Notes: generated from the sequence alone by a model not told the origin. A stretch of DNA of 64,000 nucleotides from Diacronema lutheri (GCA_019448385.1 JAGTXO010000001.1:744001-808000); one strand, 5' to 3'. Positions 21,937 to 33,099 are shown, numbered from the stretch's first letter. Made by a program: numbers and translations.

Positions 21937-24900
21937 GCCGGCCGGCGGCGGCGGTGGCGGCGGTGGCGGCGCGGCCACGGCGGCGGCAGCAGCGGCGGCG
22001 GCGGCGGTGGCGGCGGCGGCGGCGCCCAGCGCGGGCGGCGGCGGCGTGGCGGCGGCGGTGGCGGCGGCGGTGACGCCAGCGGCGGCCTTGGCGCCGCGCG
22101 TCTGCGGCGGCGTTTCGGCGCGATCGGGGCTGCCCCCGCCACGCACCGCGCTCGTGACCGCGCAGACGCCGCCCGGCGCACGATCGCTGGCCGCGCCGGT
22201 CAGCGCGACGCGGAGGCGCTCGCCGACAGCGTACATGTCCGCCACGCTGAACGTGCGCGGCGCGGACGAGCAGCCCGCCGCGGCGAGCGCGTCGTTGAGC
22301 GCGCCCACTATCGCGAGGCCGCACGTCGCGCCACGCTGCGCCGCCTCGTTGAGCAGCAGCGCGCGGCGCACGCGCGAAATGTCGAGACCCGCCGCGTGCA
22401 GCGTGGCAGTTATCGCCTTGGCGAGCATGAGCGCCTGCCTGCAGGGCGACGCGAGCGTGTCGACGAGCACCGCGTCGTAGCGATGCTCGCCCGCGCGCGC
22501 GACGCGCACAAGGCGCAACGCGGTGAAATGGCCGGAGGCGAGCTGCGCGCCGTCGTCACCGCCCGCGCCGCCGCGCTCGTCCGACGGGCTCCACACGCCG
22601 ATGACAGCCTGCGTTGTCGCCTCGCTGCGCAGGCGGTGCAGCAGCGCGGCGCGCTCGGCGTCGTCCTGAAACACCGCGGGTTGCGCGGCGAGCGGCACGT
22701 GGCAGACATGCCCGCCGCCGGCCTGCCCGTGCACGCGCAGCACGACCTCGCAGCACGCGTCGACGGTTGAGGCGAGCATGTCGCCGCTGGCGATGCGCTC
22801 CACCTCTGCCTGCGGGAGGCCGGCGCTCGCAGCGGCGGCGGCCAGCCGGCGCGCAGCCGCGTCGCCCGCCCACGCAAGCAGCGCCGAGTTGGCGGGTTGG
22901 AGGGGAAGCTCAAGGGCGGCTGGTTCGGTGGCGGTAGCCTCGTTGGCAACGGGCACGTTGGCGGTGCGCGCGTTGGCGGCGGGCGCGGCGGCGATGGCTG
23001 GTGGGGCGGAAGACGCGCCCGCGGCGGCAGGCGCGGACGCGGCAGCGGCAGCGGCTAGTGGGGCGGGGAAAACGCCGTCGGTGGCAGGCGCGGAGGCGAA
23101 TGCAGGAGCAACTAGTGGGGCGGGAAAATCGGCGGCAGGCGCGAAGGCGGATGCAGCAGCGGCTAGTGCGGCGGGGAAAACACCGTCGGCGGCAGGCGCG
23201 AAGGCGGATGCAGGAGCGCCCAGCGGGGCGCAGAAAACACCGTCGGCGGCAGGCGCGAAGGCGACAGCAGCAGCGGCCAGTGGAGCGGAGGCGCAGGGCC
23301 ACGCGCGCGCCAGCCGTGCAAGCCCAAGCCGCGCGCGAGCGACGCACGCGCCGATGGCCGAGGCGGCGGCGCAGGCCACGACGTGGCCTGGCACCGGTGT
23401 GGCCAGCCGCTCGCGGGTGTGCACGTCGAGCCGCGCCCCACGCCAAGAGCGGCGGCGCGCTGAACGGAGGCGCGCGACCCCGATCGATCCGCCCGCGCAC
23501 GCGCGCGCCGGCTCAGTGTGGCCAACGCGCGCCGCTATGCAAGGCGCGCGCGCGATAACGGCGGCTGTCGGCCGTGGCGTGCGCGTGGCGGCGCCGCGGC
23601 GACGGGCGCGGCACACGAGCCGCTCGGGCGCGCCGCCGCCGCGCGGCACGATGTCGAGCAGCACGGTCACGCCGCGCGCGCGCGCGACCGCCGTGCACGC
23701 GAGCCGCACGGGCAGCGGCGGCCCGTCCGGGCGCGCGAGCGCCGCCACCTCGGCGTCGGTGAGGCTGTGCAGCTCGCGGCGCGCGCGCGCGAACGCGGCG
23801 ATGTCCGCGCGCAGCTCCGCGTCCGTGCCGAGCGCGGCACGCGCGTGCACGGGGAGCGACGCGCGCAGCGCGTGGAGCACGCCGCCGCGCGCGCCGCGCG
23901 GCGCCGGCGCGCGCTCGCGCTCAGCGCGCGCGGCGCGCGTGAGCTCGCGCACCGCGCGCGCGAGATTGCGCCGCGCGGCCGCGACGGGAGGGCTAGGTGC
24001 GCGCGCGCGCCGGTTGTAGCGCGGCCGCGCCGAGTCGAGGGGCGGCGGACGCGGTGCGTACGCCGCGGCGCGGCCCGCGCGCCAAAAGGCCGGCGGCGGG
24101 CGCAGCTCCGTCGCGTCGACCGCGGCCGCGAGCGCGCCGAGCGCGGCGTCGCTGTCGCCCGCCGCGTCGGCCGCGTCGACGAGCACGAAGAGCGCGCCGA
24201 GCGCGCGCGACGCGGCCGCCTGCGCGGCGGTGGGGCGGGCGCAGGCAGCGACGCATGCGGCCGCCATGCCGCGCGCCGCGGCGAACGCCGGTGACGTGAC
24301 GGCCGCGCCGATGGCAACGGCGGCGGCGGCGACGGTGGAGGCGGCAGCGCCGGCGATGGAGGTGGCAGCGGCGGCGGCGCTTGCCATCGCGCGGCGCGCG
24401 AGACGCGAGGCGCCACCGACCGCCGCCGCCGCAGCGCGCGCTGCGCGCGCGCCGGTGGCGCGCATCGTCGCCGCGCCAGGCGCCGCCGCGCCGACGCCGC
24501 CGGCGCCCGCGCCGTCGCCGCTCTCGGCCGTGCAGGGCTCCGATGGCGAACCCGGCGTGCGCTGGCGCGTGATGCGCGCGCCGAGGCGCGCGCTCCGCGC
24601 CGCGCGGCCGGCGACGTCGAGGAAGCGCCGTGCGCGCGCCGCGCGCAGGCCACGCGCGCGCGGCGGCGCACCGACAGGCGCCGAGCGCCGCGGCGCGCAC
24701 GCCGGCGCGTCGCTGTCGGGTTGCGCAGCGCGCGCGCGGGAACTCGGCGCGGCGTGTGCGGGCGGCGGGCGCGCGCCCGCGCGGCGCAGAGGCGCGAGGC
24801 GCCGGCCGCAGACGAGGCGTGTGCGCAACCAGGACGGCGAGGGCCGCAGGGCGCCGTCGACGTCGCGCATCGGCGGGCCGCGAGCCCGCCGCGCAGCCGT

Positions 24901-26445
24901 GCGGCGCGCGCGAGGCGCTCGGCGGCGCGCGCGCCGCACGGCGCGCGCGGCGGCGCGCACGCCAGCGACGGCTGCGGCCACGCCGCGCGCCAACACGGCC
25001 GCGGCGTGCGCCATCGCACCGAGCACGGCGCGTGGCGCGCCGAGCAAGCGCAGCAAGCGCGACGCCGTCGCGCGCGCCGGCGCACCGTGTGCAGGGGCCT
25101 CGCCAGCGCCAGCACCGACGCCGCCATCGCCGCAGCCGCAGGTGGCGTCGCCGCCGCCGCAGGCGTCGCGACGGACGCCGCCGCCGCCGAAACAACCGCC
25201 GCACACGTCGCCGCCGACGTTGCCACCCCAGCCGCCGTTGCGTGCGCAGGTGGCTGCGGCGCGTGCGTGCGGGAGGCGTGCCGTGCGGCGCGCATCACAC
25301 GGGCTGCGCGACGCGAGCGACGCCGCCGGGGTCCCCGCTGCGCCAGGCGCGCCGTGCGCGCCAGCCTCGCCGGCCTCGCCGGCGCGCGGTCGCGCGCTCG
25401 CCTCGACGTGGCCGCCTCCGCCGCCATCGCCGCCGTCGAACCGGGCGGCGGAGGGCTGCCGCTCGAACCGCTCGTCGGCGTCGGCCGCCACCGCCGCCTC
25501 GCGCTCCGCCGCCGCGGCGGCCGCACGGCGCGCGTGGCGGAGCGCGCGGCCGCCGTCCGCTGCGCGGCGTGGCGGCGCGGGCGCGGGCTTCGGCGCGCGC
25601 GGCCCCTCGGCGCGCTCGCGGAGCACGGCGAGCGGCGTGCCCGTGGCGACGCTCGTGCAGACGCGCCGCAAGGCGGCGCTTACGCACGCGTGGACGACGC
25701 GCGCCGTCCGCTTGTCGGCGGCGCGCGCGGCGCGGCGCGCGGCCTTGGCGGCGGCCTTTTTGGCGCGCCTCTGCTCCGCCTGCTCCGACAGCGCGCGCGC
25801 CTGGCGCTCGGCTGCGAGCGCGTCCTCGGGCGAAACGGTCGGCCTCGGCGGCCGCGCGCGCGCGCTGCGACGCTGCGCGCTGCGGCGGTCGGACGGCGGC
25901 TGCCGCGGCGGCGAGGACGGCGAGCGCGAGCTCGGCGTGGGCGACCAATCGCCGCTGACGGTTGCGAGCGGCGCAAACGGGTTGTCGTCCCCGCGACCCG
26001 CGGCGTGCGACAGTGCACGCGGCGTCGGGCGCCGGCCGACCGCTGGCGGGCCCCACTCGGACGGCGGCTCCGAGGGCGAGCGCGCCGTCGGCGCCGCGCG
26101 TTGCGCGGCCGGCGGCGCCTCCCGGTCCAGCGCCGCCTGCTCTCTCGCCGCGGCCTGCTCGTCACCCTCCGGCACGCCACGCGGCGCGAGCACCGCGGTG
26201 GCGCAGCGCGTCGCGTTGAGCAACGCCGCCTCCATCTGCCGCACGCTGGCCTTGGCGCACGCCACACCCTGTCTCGCCCGGCGCAGCGCCTCGTGCGCGC
26301 GGCGCACATCCGCGTCGGCATCTTCGCGCATGCCAAAGTGCGCCTGTTGCAGCCGCAGGTCCGCAGGGCGCCCCTGCGCGCGAGGGGCACGGGCGCGGCG
26401 GCGCGCAGGTGACGGAGCTGGCGCGCCGTTCTGCGCTGCGCGCAC
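12496..26445 (-). CDS. giant open frame: protease-like modules, YqaJ-type exonuclease, chromodomain
   Basis: 4,649 codons without a stop (residues counted from 26445). Around 1180-1400 is a papain/Ulp1 (C48)-like protease with SGHFTALRLV (His), VLVDTLAS (Asp) and QRGATCG (Gln, Cys). Around 1500-1540 lie long Ala and Pro runs. Around 1930-2130 is a second protease-like module without a clear Cys. Around 2755-2935 is a YqaJ/lambda-exonuclease-type PD-(D/E)XK nuclease: TGSKVGDVV, FSPDGLAI, VLVEVKTL and DQLQLGMHVLG. Around 3070-3230 is a segment like the C-terminal lobe of ubiquitin proteases. Around 3570-3670 and 3830-3920 are two more protease-like modules (PEPQSACNA; SQPRGGDDGACALA). Around 3986-4031 is a chromodomain (YEVEAVVDERR, FQFRIRWRGYDESADTWEPE). 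The last 180 codons look like a separate DUF760 gene. The protein is possibly continuous with the frame upstream by splicing. The family is unknown; it is treated as a possible virus-like element. Confidence 0.7.
14350..14485 (-). other. chromodomain within the giant frame
   Basis: About 45 residues with the aromatic-cage pattern of a chromodomain: Y-E-V at the first strand, FQFRIRWRGYDESADTWEPE in the core, then DLVAQFRK in the C-terminal helix. Chromodomains bind methylated histone tails and are used by several mobile elements to choose integration sites. Confidence 0.85.
17640..18180 (-). other. YqaJ/lambda-type exonuclease domain within the giant frame
   Basis: About 180 residues. The order Arg/Thr-Gly-Ser start (RWHDERWEEVTGSKVGDVV), a helix Glu (GILGEAVALRKLAAAYGI), Asp in SPDG, Glu-x-Lys in VEVKTL and a Gln helix (DQLQLGMHVLGVSKALYVQY) is that of viral recombinases of the lambda exonuclease fold. 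Such enzymes make 3' single-strand tails for recombination. Confidence 0.8.
21857..21930. repeat. GCG trinucleotide repeat
   Basis: A nearly perfect (GGC)n run of about 24 units. On the minus strand it encodes a run of more than twenty Ala residues in the giant frame. Confidence 0.85.
23000..23290. repeat. in-frame minisatellite in the giant frame
   Basis: About five imperfect units of roughly 57-60 bp, each encoding a variant of FAPAADGVFPAPLAAAA. The units vary in length by whole codons, so the frame is kept. Confidence 0.7.
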
Positions 26446-29400
26446 GCCAATCGACGGGCGCGCGCGCGGCGGGGCGCGCGCGCGCGCGCGCGCGCGCGCT
26501 GCCTACCCAGCCGCCGGCCGGCTCGCGCGAGCGCGCCAGCTGCTCCGCCGCCTCGGCGTCGAGCACGCGCTGCTGCGCCTCCTCCTCGCCCAGTGCAGCG
26601 AGGTGCAGCCGGCGGGCTGCCTTGCGGCAGTTGCCCTCCGCCTTGCCCACGGCCTTGCGCGCCGCGTCGACGGGGTCGTCGTTGGCTCTGGCGCGCCTGC
26701 GCTTGCCCTTGTCGGCGGGCGGCGGCTTGGCGCGCTGCAGCGTGCCGAGCGCGTCGTCGGCTCCGCGCGCGGCCGCCCGCGGGCGGCGGGCCCCAAAAAG
26801 CGCACCGGTCGCCGTGCGCGCCGCGCAAGCAACGACCAGCGCTGACATGCCGGCGAAGACCGCACCGCCCAGCGCCACGGTTGCCACGATGCGCAGCGTC
26901 CCGTGCGCAAGCTGCGCTGCCTCCGCCGCTTTGGCGGCCTCGCGCGCGCGCGCATCGGCGGCTCTCATCTCGTGCAGCAGCCCGGCCGCGCCGCTCGCGC
27001 CGTCGCGGCCGCGCGCGAGCTCGCACAGCACCGCCGCCGCGCGCCGCGTGGGCTCGCGCGCGAGCAGCTGCGCGCCGCCGTCGGGGCGCAGCTTCTCAAC
27101 GAACTCGACAAACGTCGCGTCGCGCCAGAGGGACATGCGGAAGGCCCTGTGCACCGCCCCCTCCTGCTCGCGCATCCGCCGTGCCGCCCGCCTGCCGTCG
27201 CGCGCGTGCGCGTGCGCGGCCGCGTCGAATCCCGCGACGCCGCGCTGCGCGTCGCGCGCGGCCGACGACGGCGCCGCCGCGCTGCCCGCCAAGGGCGCCG
27301 CAGCGGCGACGCGCGCGTGCGGAGCGACGGGATCGCCGGCGGCCGGCGGCTCGGCGCGCTGCGGCGTGCCGTTTGCTCCGCGCGCGGCCGTCCCGGGGGA
27401 GATGGCCGCGATGGCGCCGCCAGCCGCGCCGCGCGCCAGCCACGCGCATAGGCTGCCGACGAGCTCGCCGAGACCCCCGACGGTCGCCGCGGCGGCGAGT
27501 GCGCCGGGCTTGCCGGCCGACAGCGGCTCGCGAGCGTCGTCGTCGCAGCCGCCGGCACCCGTCTTGGCGAGTGCGTCGCGCTCGCCCTCGACGCCCGCCA
27601 CGACCGCCGCCCCTCCGTCGTCCGCCGCGCCGGCCGCGCGCGCGGCCGGGCGCAGAGGAGGCGTGCCGGTGCAGCCGTCGCCGCTCGTCTTCGCCGTTTC
27701 CTCCACTTTGGTCACTTCGTCGCCACCTGCGCCATCTCCGACGCCGGGGCCCTTGGTCACGCTTGCCGCCATGCGCGCCGTGCCCGCCGGCCAGCCCGCC
27801 GACTGCTCGAGCGCGGCGGCGAGCGGCGCGACGCGCGTCGACTCGGGCGCGCTCTCGTCATCGGGCTCGAGCGCGTTGTGCAGGCGCGCGAGCGCGCGCT
27901 CGACGGCCGCGGCGCCACTGCCGGGGGCGCGGCTCGCCGCGCGCACCGCGCGCCGCCAGGCCGGCGCGAACATGAGCGCCGGCTCGAGCGCCGCGAGCGC
28001 GCGCGCCTCGCGCGCGTCGCTCGCGCCGAGGCGCGGCGGCACGCGCGCGGCTCCGCGCGGCGCGGTGCCTCGGAAGCGTGGGCTCAGCGTGTAGGCGAGG
28101 TGCTGCGGCACGCCGCGCGCCTCCGCGCGCGCGCGTCCGTCCTCGACCTCGCGCCGCGCCTTCGCGATCGCCGGCGTGGCGCGCGCGAGCCAGTCGGGGT
28201 CGGCGGGCAGGTGGATCACGACGAGAATCGGCGCCCAGTCCAGCCGCGGGTTCTTGTGACGGTCGGGCACGACCCACACGAGCAGCACCGTGCCCTCCGC
28301 GCCGCACGCCGCCTCGTAGATCCTGGGCTGCGAGCGCCAATCGGGCCTGACGCGCAGCGCCCGCGCGTGGTCGATGGCGGCGGCGCGGTCGCCATTGAAG
28401 TGAACCGTCGTCACCTCGCCGATGACGGACCGGCCGGACCGCCAGCAGAACACCGCGTCCGCCGACCCGCCGGCGATGGCCGCGAGCGATTCGGGCGCGG
28501 CGAGCCGCGGCAAGCCCTCGAAGGCGGCAAAGTCCTCGTGCGCATTGTACACGCCGCCCCAGCCGTCGTGCGCGTACGCGCGCGCGGCCGCTCGTACCGC
28601 GCGCGGCTGGTTCTCCACGCCCGACGTCATGTGCCATGTCGTCCCCGCGAAGCCGGGCTCGCCCAGCTCGGCCCGCACGACGGTACCGTACCCCGCGCCC
28701 TGCGTCGGGGCGGCGAGGTGGTGCATGCCCGCGCCGGTCACGCCCTCCGTGCGCTGCCGCGTGACGATCGTGCCCGTCGCGTGCGCGAAAAGCGTGTCGA
28801 CCACGGCGGGCGCGCGCCCGCTGTTCGCCCGTAGCCGCGCCCTGCCCGCTTTTAGCTGCTCGGGGTCCTTGGCGTCGTACACGCGCGCGTCCGCGTCGCC
28901 CTCATCAGGCGCAGTGTAGACGCAGCGGCGTTCGAGCGGCGCCGAGCCACCGCCGTCCGCCGCCGCCGGCGAGGTTGGCGCCGCGCCCGCCGCCACCGCG
29001 CTCGTCGCCGCCGTGCCCGTCGCCACCGCCGCAGCCGCCGCGCCCGCGGGGTCGTCGTCCCCGTCCTCCGCGCCCTCCCCGTCGTCAGCGGTGGTGGCGT
29101 CGCCATCGTCCCCGTCGCCCTCGCCCCCGCCGAGGCTGCTGAATGGTCGGGGCCCCCACGCCGAGGCGGCGCGCCGCTGCGGCGCACGCGGCGGTGGCGC
29201 TCGCGACGGCGGCCTTGGCGCCGCCGCGCCGCGCGGCCTGGCCGCCGTCGACAGCGCGCGGCCTGCAGCGCCCGTGAGCGCGTCGAGCGCGGCCGTGCGT
29301 GCGATGCGGTCGTCGGGCGCGCGCAGCGCCGCCTCGACGGCCTGCAGCAGCCCGTCGGGCGCGGATCCGCCGACACTGGCATCGCACGCCTCGGCGAGCC

Positions 29401-30181
29401 GCGCGGCCTCGGCGAGCCGCGCGGCCTCGCGGGTGAACGGGCCGAAGCGCCTGGCGCGGTCGCCGAGCAGAGCGCCGATGGCGGCGCGGAGCGTGCGCGC
29501 GCGGGTCTCCTCGTACGCGGCCGTCGTGAGGCGCGCGAGGCGCGCGTCCAAAGCCTTCTTGATGTCGACAAGGACACTCGCGCGGCGGCCGTAGAGCGTC
29601 GATGCGCTCGCCACGACCTCGGCCGCGACTGTTGCCGCGGCGAAGCAACACGCGGCCCCACTCTGCGGGGGCGCCTTGAAGGCATCGATGGGCGGCGCTG
29701 TTCTGCCGATGCGCTGCGCAAGCTTCTTGATGAGCACGCCGGCCGCCGTGGCGTACGCCGATTCGCCGTTGCCCAAGGTGCGCGAATCGGCGAGCAGGGC
29801 GAGCGCGGCGCCGGGCGGCGCGCCGCGCTGCGCGGGCGGCGCGAGGAGCAGGTACGCCGCCGTCCAGTGCACGAGGCCGCTGGACGCGCGGAGGCAGAGC
29901 GGTAGCACGACCACGAGCACCTGCCCAAACCGGTCCGCATCCGCGCATGCTTTGCGCAGGTTGCGCAGCGCCACCTTGAGCGCATGCTGCGAGCACCCCG
30001 TGTCGCCCACCCTAACCCTGCTCGTGCCGAAATCCGCGTAACGCAGCAGGGCGATGAGGCAAGTGGATGGGACCACGTGGGGGTGGGTATCTCCCGGCGA
30101 CAGAATGGTGCTGAGGGCCAGCGAGAAACTGTCCGAGCCGCCCCGCCCGCCGGGCAAAGCGTCCTTCACGGAGTCCTCCAT
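26162..30181 (-). CDS. large protease-headed frame, likely first part of the giant gene
   Basis: 1,339 codons from an ATG at 30181. Residues 1-190 form an Ulp1/C48-like cysteine-protease module: the His is in GLVHWTAAYLLL (H105), the Asp in LLADSR (D132), and the Gln and Cys in PPQSGAACCF (Q173, C178/179), in the family order His-Asp-Gln-Cys. Residues about 430-730 form an unrecognised folded domain (GTTWHMTSGVENQPRAV, DAVFCWRSGRSVIGEVTTVH, GTVLLVWVVPDRHKNPRLDW). Near residue 1110 there is one hydrophobic helix (VATVALGGAVFAGMSALVVA). The C-terminal part is a charged coiled coil that reads on in style into the next frame downstream, so a splice joining the two is plausible; together they would encode a protein of more than 5,500 aa. 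C48 enzymes process SUMO-like modifiers or viral polyproteins. Confidence 0.68.
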   Translation of the reverse strand: MEDSVKDALPGGRGGSDSFSLALSTILSPGDTHPHVVPSTCLIALLRYADFGTSRVRVGDTGCSQHALKVALRNLRKACADADRFGQVLVVVLPLCLRASSGLVHWTAAYLLLAPPAQRGAPPGAALALLADSRTLGNGESAYATAAGVLIKKLAQRIGRTAPPIDAFKAPPQSGAACCFAAATVAAEVVASASTLYGRRASVLVDIKKALDARLARLTTAAYEETRARTLRAAIGALLGDRARRFGPFTREAARLAEAARLAEACDASVGGSAPDGLLQAVEAALRAPDDRIARTAALDALTGAAGRALSTAARPRGAAAPRPPSRAPPPRAPQRRAASAWGPRPFSSLGGGEGDGDDGDATTADDGEGAEDGDDDPAGAAAAAVATGTAATSAVAAGAAPTSPAAADGGGSAPLERRCVYTAPDEGDADARVYDAKDPEQLKAGRARLRANSGRAPAVVDTLFAHATGTIVTRQRTEGVTGAGMHHLAAPTQGAGYGTVVRAELGEPGFAGTTWHMTSGVENQPRAVRAAARAYAHDGWGGVYNAHEDFAAFEGLPRLAAPESLAAIAGGSADAVFCWRSGRSVIGEVTTVHFNGDRAAAIDHARALRVRPDWRSQPRIYEAACGAEGTVLLVWVVPDRHKNPRLDWAPILVVIHLPADPDWLARATPAIAKARREVEDGRARAEARGVPQHLAYTLSPRFRGTAPRGAARVPPRLGASDAREARALAALEPALMFAPAWRRAVRAASRAPGSGAAAVERALARLHNALEPDDESAPESTRVAPLAAALEQSAGWPAGTARMAASVTKGPGVGDGAGGDEVTKVEETAKTSGDGCTGTPPLRPAARAAGAADDGGAAVVAGVEGERDALAKTGAGGCDDDAREPLSAGKPGALAAAATVGGLGELVGSLCAWLARGAAGGAIAAISPGTAARGANGTPQRAEPPAAGDPVAPHARVAAAAPLAGSAAAPSSAARDAQRGVAGFDAAAHAHARDGRRAARRMREQEGAVHRAFRMSLWRDATFVEFVEKLRPDGGAQLLAREPTRRAAAVLCELARGRDGASGAAGLLHEMRAADARAREAAKAAEAAQLAHGTLRIVATVALGGAVFAGMSALVVACAARTATGALFGARRPRAAARGADDALGTLQRAKPPPADKGKRRRARANDDPVDAARKAVGKAEGNCRKAARRLHLAALGEEEAQQRVLDAEAAEQLARSREPAGGWVGSARARARARPAARAPVDWRARSAERRASSVTCAPPRPCPSRAGAPCGPAAATGALWHARRCRRGCAPRARGAAPGETGCGVRQGQRAADGGGVAQRDALRHRGARAAWRAGG

Positions 30182-32085
30182 CTGCAGACTGTGGGCACGT
30201 CAGTGTCCGGATGGCGGCCCGGATGATACTTGGGAGAATTTACATGATGCCCTGGAGAATGCCCCGCTCTCCCACAACCAGGACCCGCCAGCGCGCCGAG
30301 CCTACTCGTTTGCCCGCGCCGCCTCTCTTTGCGCGCCCGAGCGCGGCCTCCGAGCGCGGCCAACGTCCTCCGGGGGCGTGCATCGTGGCTGCTCGGAGGG
30401 GCTGCGACGCGGCGAAAGCTCGCTGCGCGGCCGCAACGTGAGCGCGCGCGCGCGGCCGCGCGCCGGCCTGCGCTGCTCTGCACGGCCGCGCGCCGGCCTG
30501 CGCAGCCTCGTCGCGCAGCGTGAGCGCGAGCGCGCGCGAGGTGAGCTCGGCGGATGGGTGCGCGGCGGCGTTGGCGGCGGGTGCGGCGGCAGGCTGGGCG
30601 GCGGGTTTGGACGGAGAGTGTCGGGGAAGAACGGGGCGCATCCTGGCTGGGAGTTGGACGGCGCCCACCACGCGCTGGCGGATCCTGGTTGCCACCACCA
30701 CCCCCCCCCCCCCCCCCGGAGACGAGGACCAGGGGCATGGCCGACTCGCTGCGCCGCACAGCGCGCGGCGCGCGGCATGCTGCGCGACCTCAAGCACATC
30801 CAGCCGCGCTCCGCCCACGCAACGCGCGCAATGCCGCGTTGCACTGCAGGTGTGCACGTGCGGCTCTCACGCGCACTGTGTTGCACGAACGGCATCACGC
30901 CACCGAGCTGCGTCCGGACCACGCGCCGCGCGCAGGCGACCACACAGGGGCGCGCCGCGCCGCGCGTGCGCGCCCTCGCAACCGTTGCAGCACGCTCTGC
31001 CTTGCACTGCGCCGAGCCGCCGCGCGCTGTGCGCGTGCATGCAGGGCGCACGCGTGCGACGAAGCGCGCGCGCGGCGAGGCGCGCGGGCGGCTCGCTGCG
31101 CGGGCGGCAACGCGCCCAGCTGCGCCCAGGCCAGGCGCGCGCCCGCGAGTGCCACCGGGACGCACTGCCCCCACCGGGGTCGCCGCGCGCTCTGTGTGTG
31201 CGCTCGCGCGCTGCGAGCGCGGCGGAACGTTCGTGCATGGCGCGAAGAGCGCGGCACCCGAAGACGGCTGCCCCGAGCCCGCGCCGGGTGGCAGCGAGCG
31301 GCGGCACCTCCTCGGCGAGCCCGCCCCGCGCCTTCCCCTCCACGTGGCGTTTTGAGGCAGACGGACACGCGCCCACACTGCGACTGGGCACGCTGCTCGA
31401 GGCAGACACGCACCCAACGCGCGCGCACCACGCGCCCGCGTCGGCGGGCCGGTGTGAACGAGCGAGAGCTCGGTGTCGCCAACGGGGGCACGGGCGCGAC
31501 TTCGGTCCGCCTCTCGACGGACGCAGGCGACGCTGCCGGGAACTTCCCCGACGCCTGCACATCCAGGGCTTCGAGGTACAGAGCTGGGCAACAGTGCCGC
31601 TCGTCACCGATGAGGCGGCCAAGCTCGCTATCCTTGCTGCCCTCGGCTCCACCAAACAGCCGGGCGACCCAACGGTTCGTGATCGCCTGGCCGCCAGGTG
31701 CGAACCGCGCCCGTGCAAGCGCTTCACCCGCATTCTCCGCCCCGCTGCGGACGTCCGCCTGCCGGCCGCGAACACGGCCGGTGCGCGTTGCCGCCTGGCC
31801 CAACACGAAAACCCGCCCGCCCCCGAGGCCGCAGGTCCTACCTGCCCAAGCGCAGCCCAACGGCACGCAGACAGCCCGCCTTGGCAACCGACTCGTGCGC
31901 GAGCGCTCCGCCCTCCACAAGAGCCTGCCCCACGCCACCGCCGACGCGGAGCCAGCGCAGCCGACGCCCCTCCGCGACGCTCGCGCCGCAAGGCGCAAGG
32001 GCCCCGGCGAGACGGCGTCAACCAAGCCCGCCGCTGGCACAGCGCCGGCACCCGGAGCCCACCCCAAGCCCCCGCGCACGCCTCG

Positions 32086-32121
<36 letters not shown>

Positions 32122-32894
32122 ATCGGCGGACCGATTGCGTTTTGGTGCGCCAGGCTCAATGCGCCATCGCAGTGGCGGGCCCGCAGACGCAGACGCTGAC
32201 ATGCCCAACGCTGGGCACTGAGGCCGCAGGCCGGCCCTCCTGGACCTGGCGGGCGAGCTGCCCGCGCAGCGGCCACGCGAGCCTCGCACTGACCGTGGCG
32301 GTCGCTGCCACCGTGATAGCTGCGGGTGCGGCGGCCTTGGCCCCAACCCCATCATCCGTCTTCATCCCCGCCCTGCTCGCGCTCGCGGCCTGCGTCGGCA
32401 ATCCCTGCACCGGGATCCGCCCCGCGAAGTCCACACAAGACTTATCCGTGCTGCACGCCAGCCGCGCGCGCCGACGCGCGCCGCTCCCACACGCTCACCT
32501 CCGTTTCCGCGGGCGGCCCAACGCCCCCCCCCCCCCCCTCCCCCCCCCCCCCCCCCGGCAGGCGGCCATCGAGCCGCATTAGCACACCCGCCCGGGGCCT
32601 CCCGCCGCACCCGCAGCGGCTCGGCGCCTTGAATCCTCCCGTCCCCCGGGGTGAGGCCTTCAACCCGGGCCCAGCGCGCTCCGACTGCCTCACGCGCGCC
32701 AGCGCCAACCTCGGCGGCATGGTAGACCCCGAGCGAAAAGCCGCACTTCTCGCCGTCCTCGTCAGGCGCAAGTACGTTATCCTGCTCCTACTGCCGACGC
32801 GGCTCCCGCGCGCGCGGACTACTACGCCGGGCAGATCGCCGCAGACGCACGTGAGTGCACACGTGCGGACAAGGCGCACACGCTCGACGTCCAG
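30182..32894. other. region without a clear gene; homopolymer tracts
   Basis: Between the giant gene and the USP-like gene. Long frames exist on both strands, as expected at this GC content, and none is decisive. Three poly(C) runs lie on the plus strand: 30701-30717 (17), 32086-32120 (35) and 32524-32556 (32 with one T). The last is followed by CGGCAG, a good splice acceptor for a plus-strand transcript. A plus-strand stretch around 31590-31700 (VTDEAAKLAILAALGSTKQP) has coding-like codon structure. The region could hold a spliced plus-strand gene or an inserted element. Confidence 0.4.
32600..32840 (+). mobile_element. possible LINE endonuclease fragment
   Basis: The plus-strand frame reads ANLGGMVDPERKAALLAVLV then RRKYVILLL. 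This resembles the first strand and helix of the APE-type endonuclease at the start of LINE ORF2 (NVNGL..P.KR.ALL..LR...DVLLLQE). The similarity is short and the rest of the domain is not visible, so this is tentative. Confidence 0.25.
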
Positions 32895-33099
32895 TTAGCG
32901 CACGTGCACGTGCGCGCCACTGGTCACATTTGAGCGTCCGTGCTCGCCCACAGCGTCGCCATCCACAAGATGCGCGCTGGAGCCATCCAAGCAGGGCTCT
33001 GCCTGCTCGGCTTCCGCAAGGCAATTTGGGCCGCGGACAGCGGACAGCGGACGGCGTGCGCGTGCGAGGTGCGAAAGGAGGAAGAAGGTAGGGAGAGTT

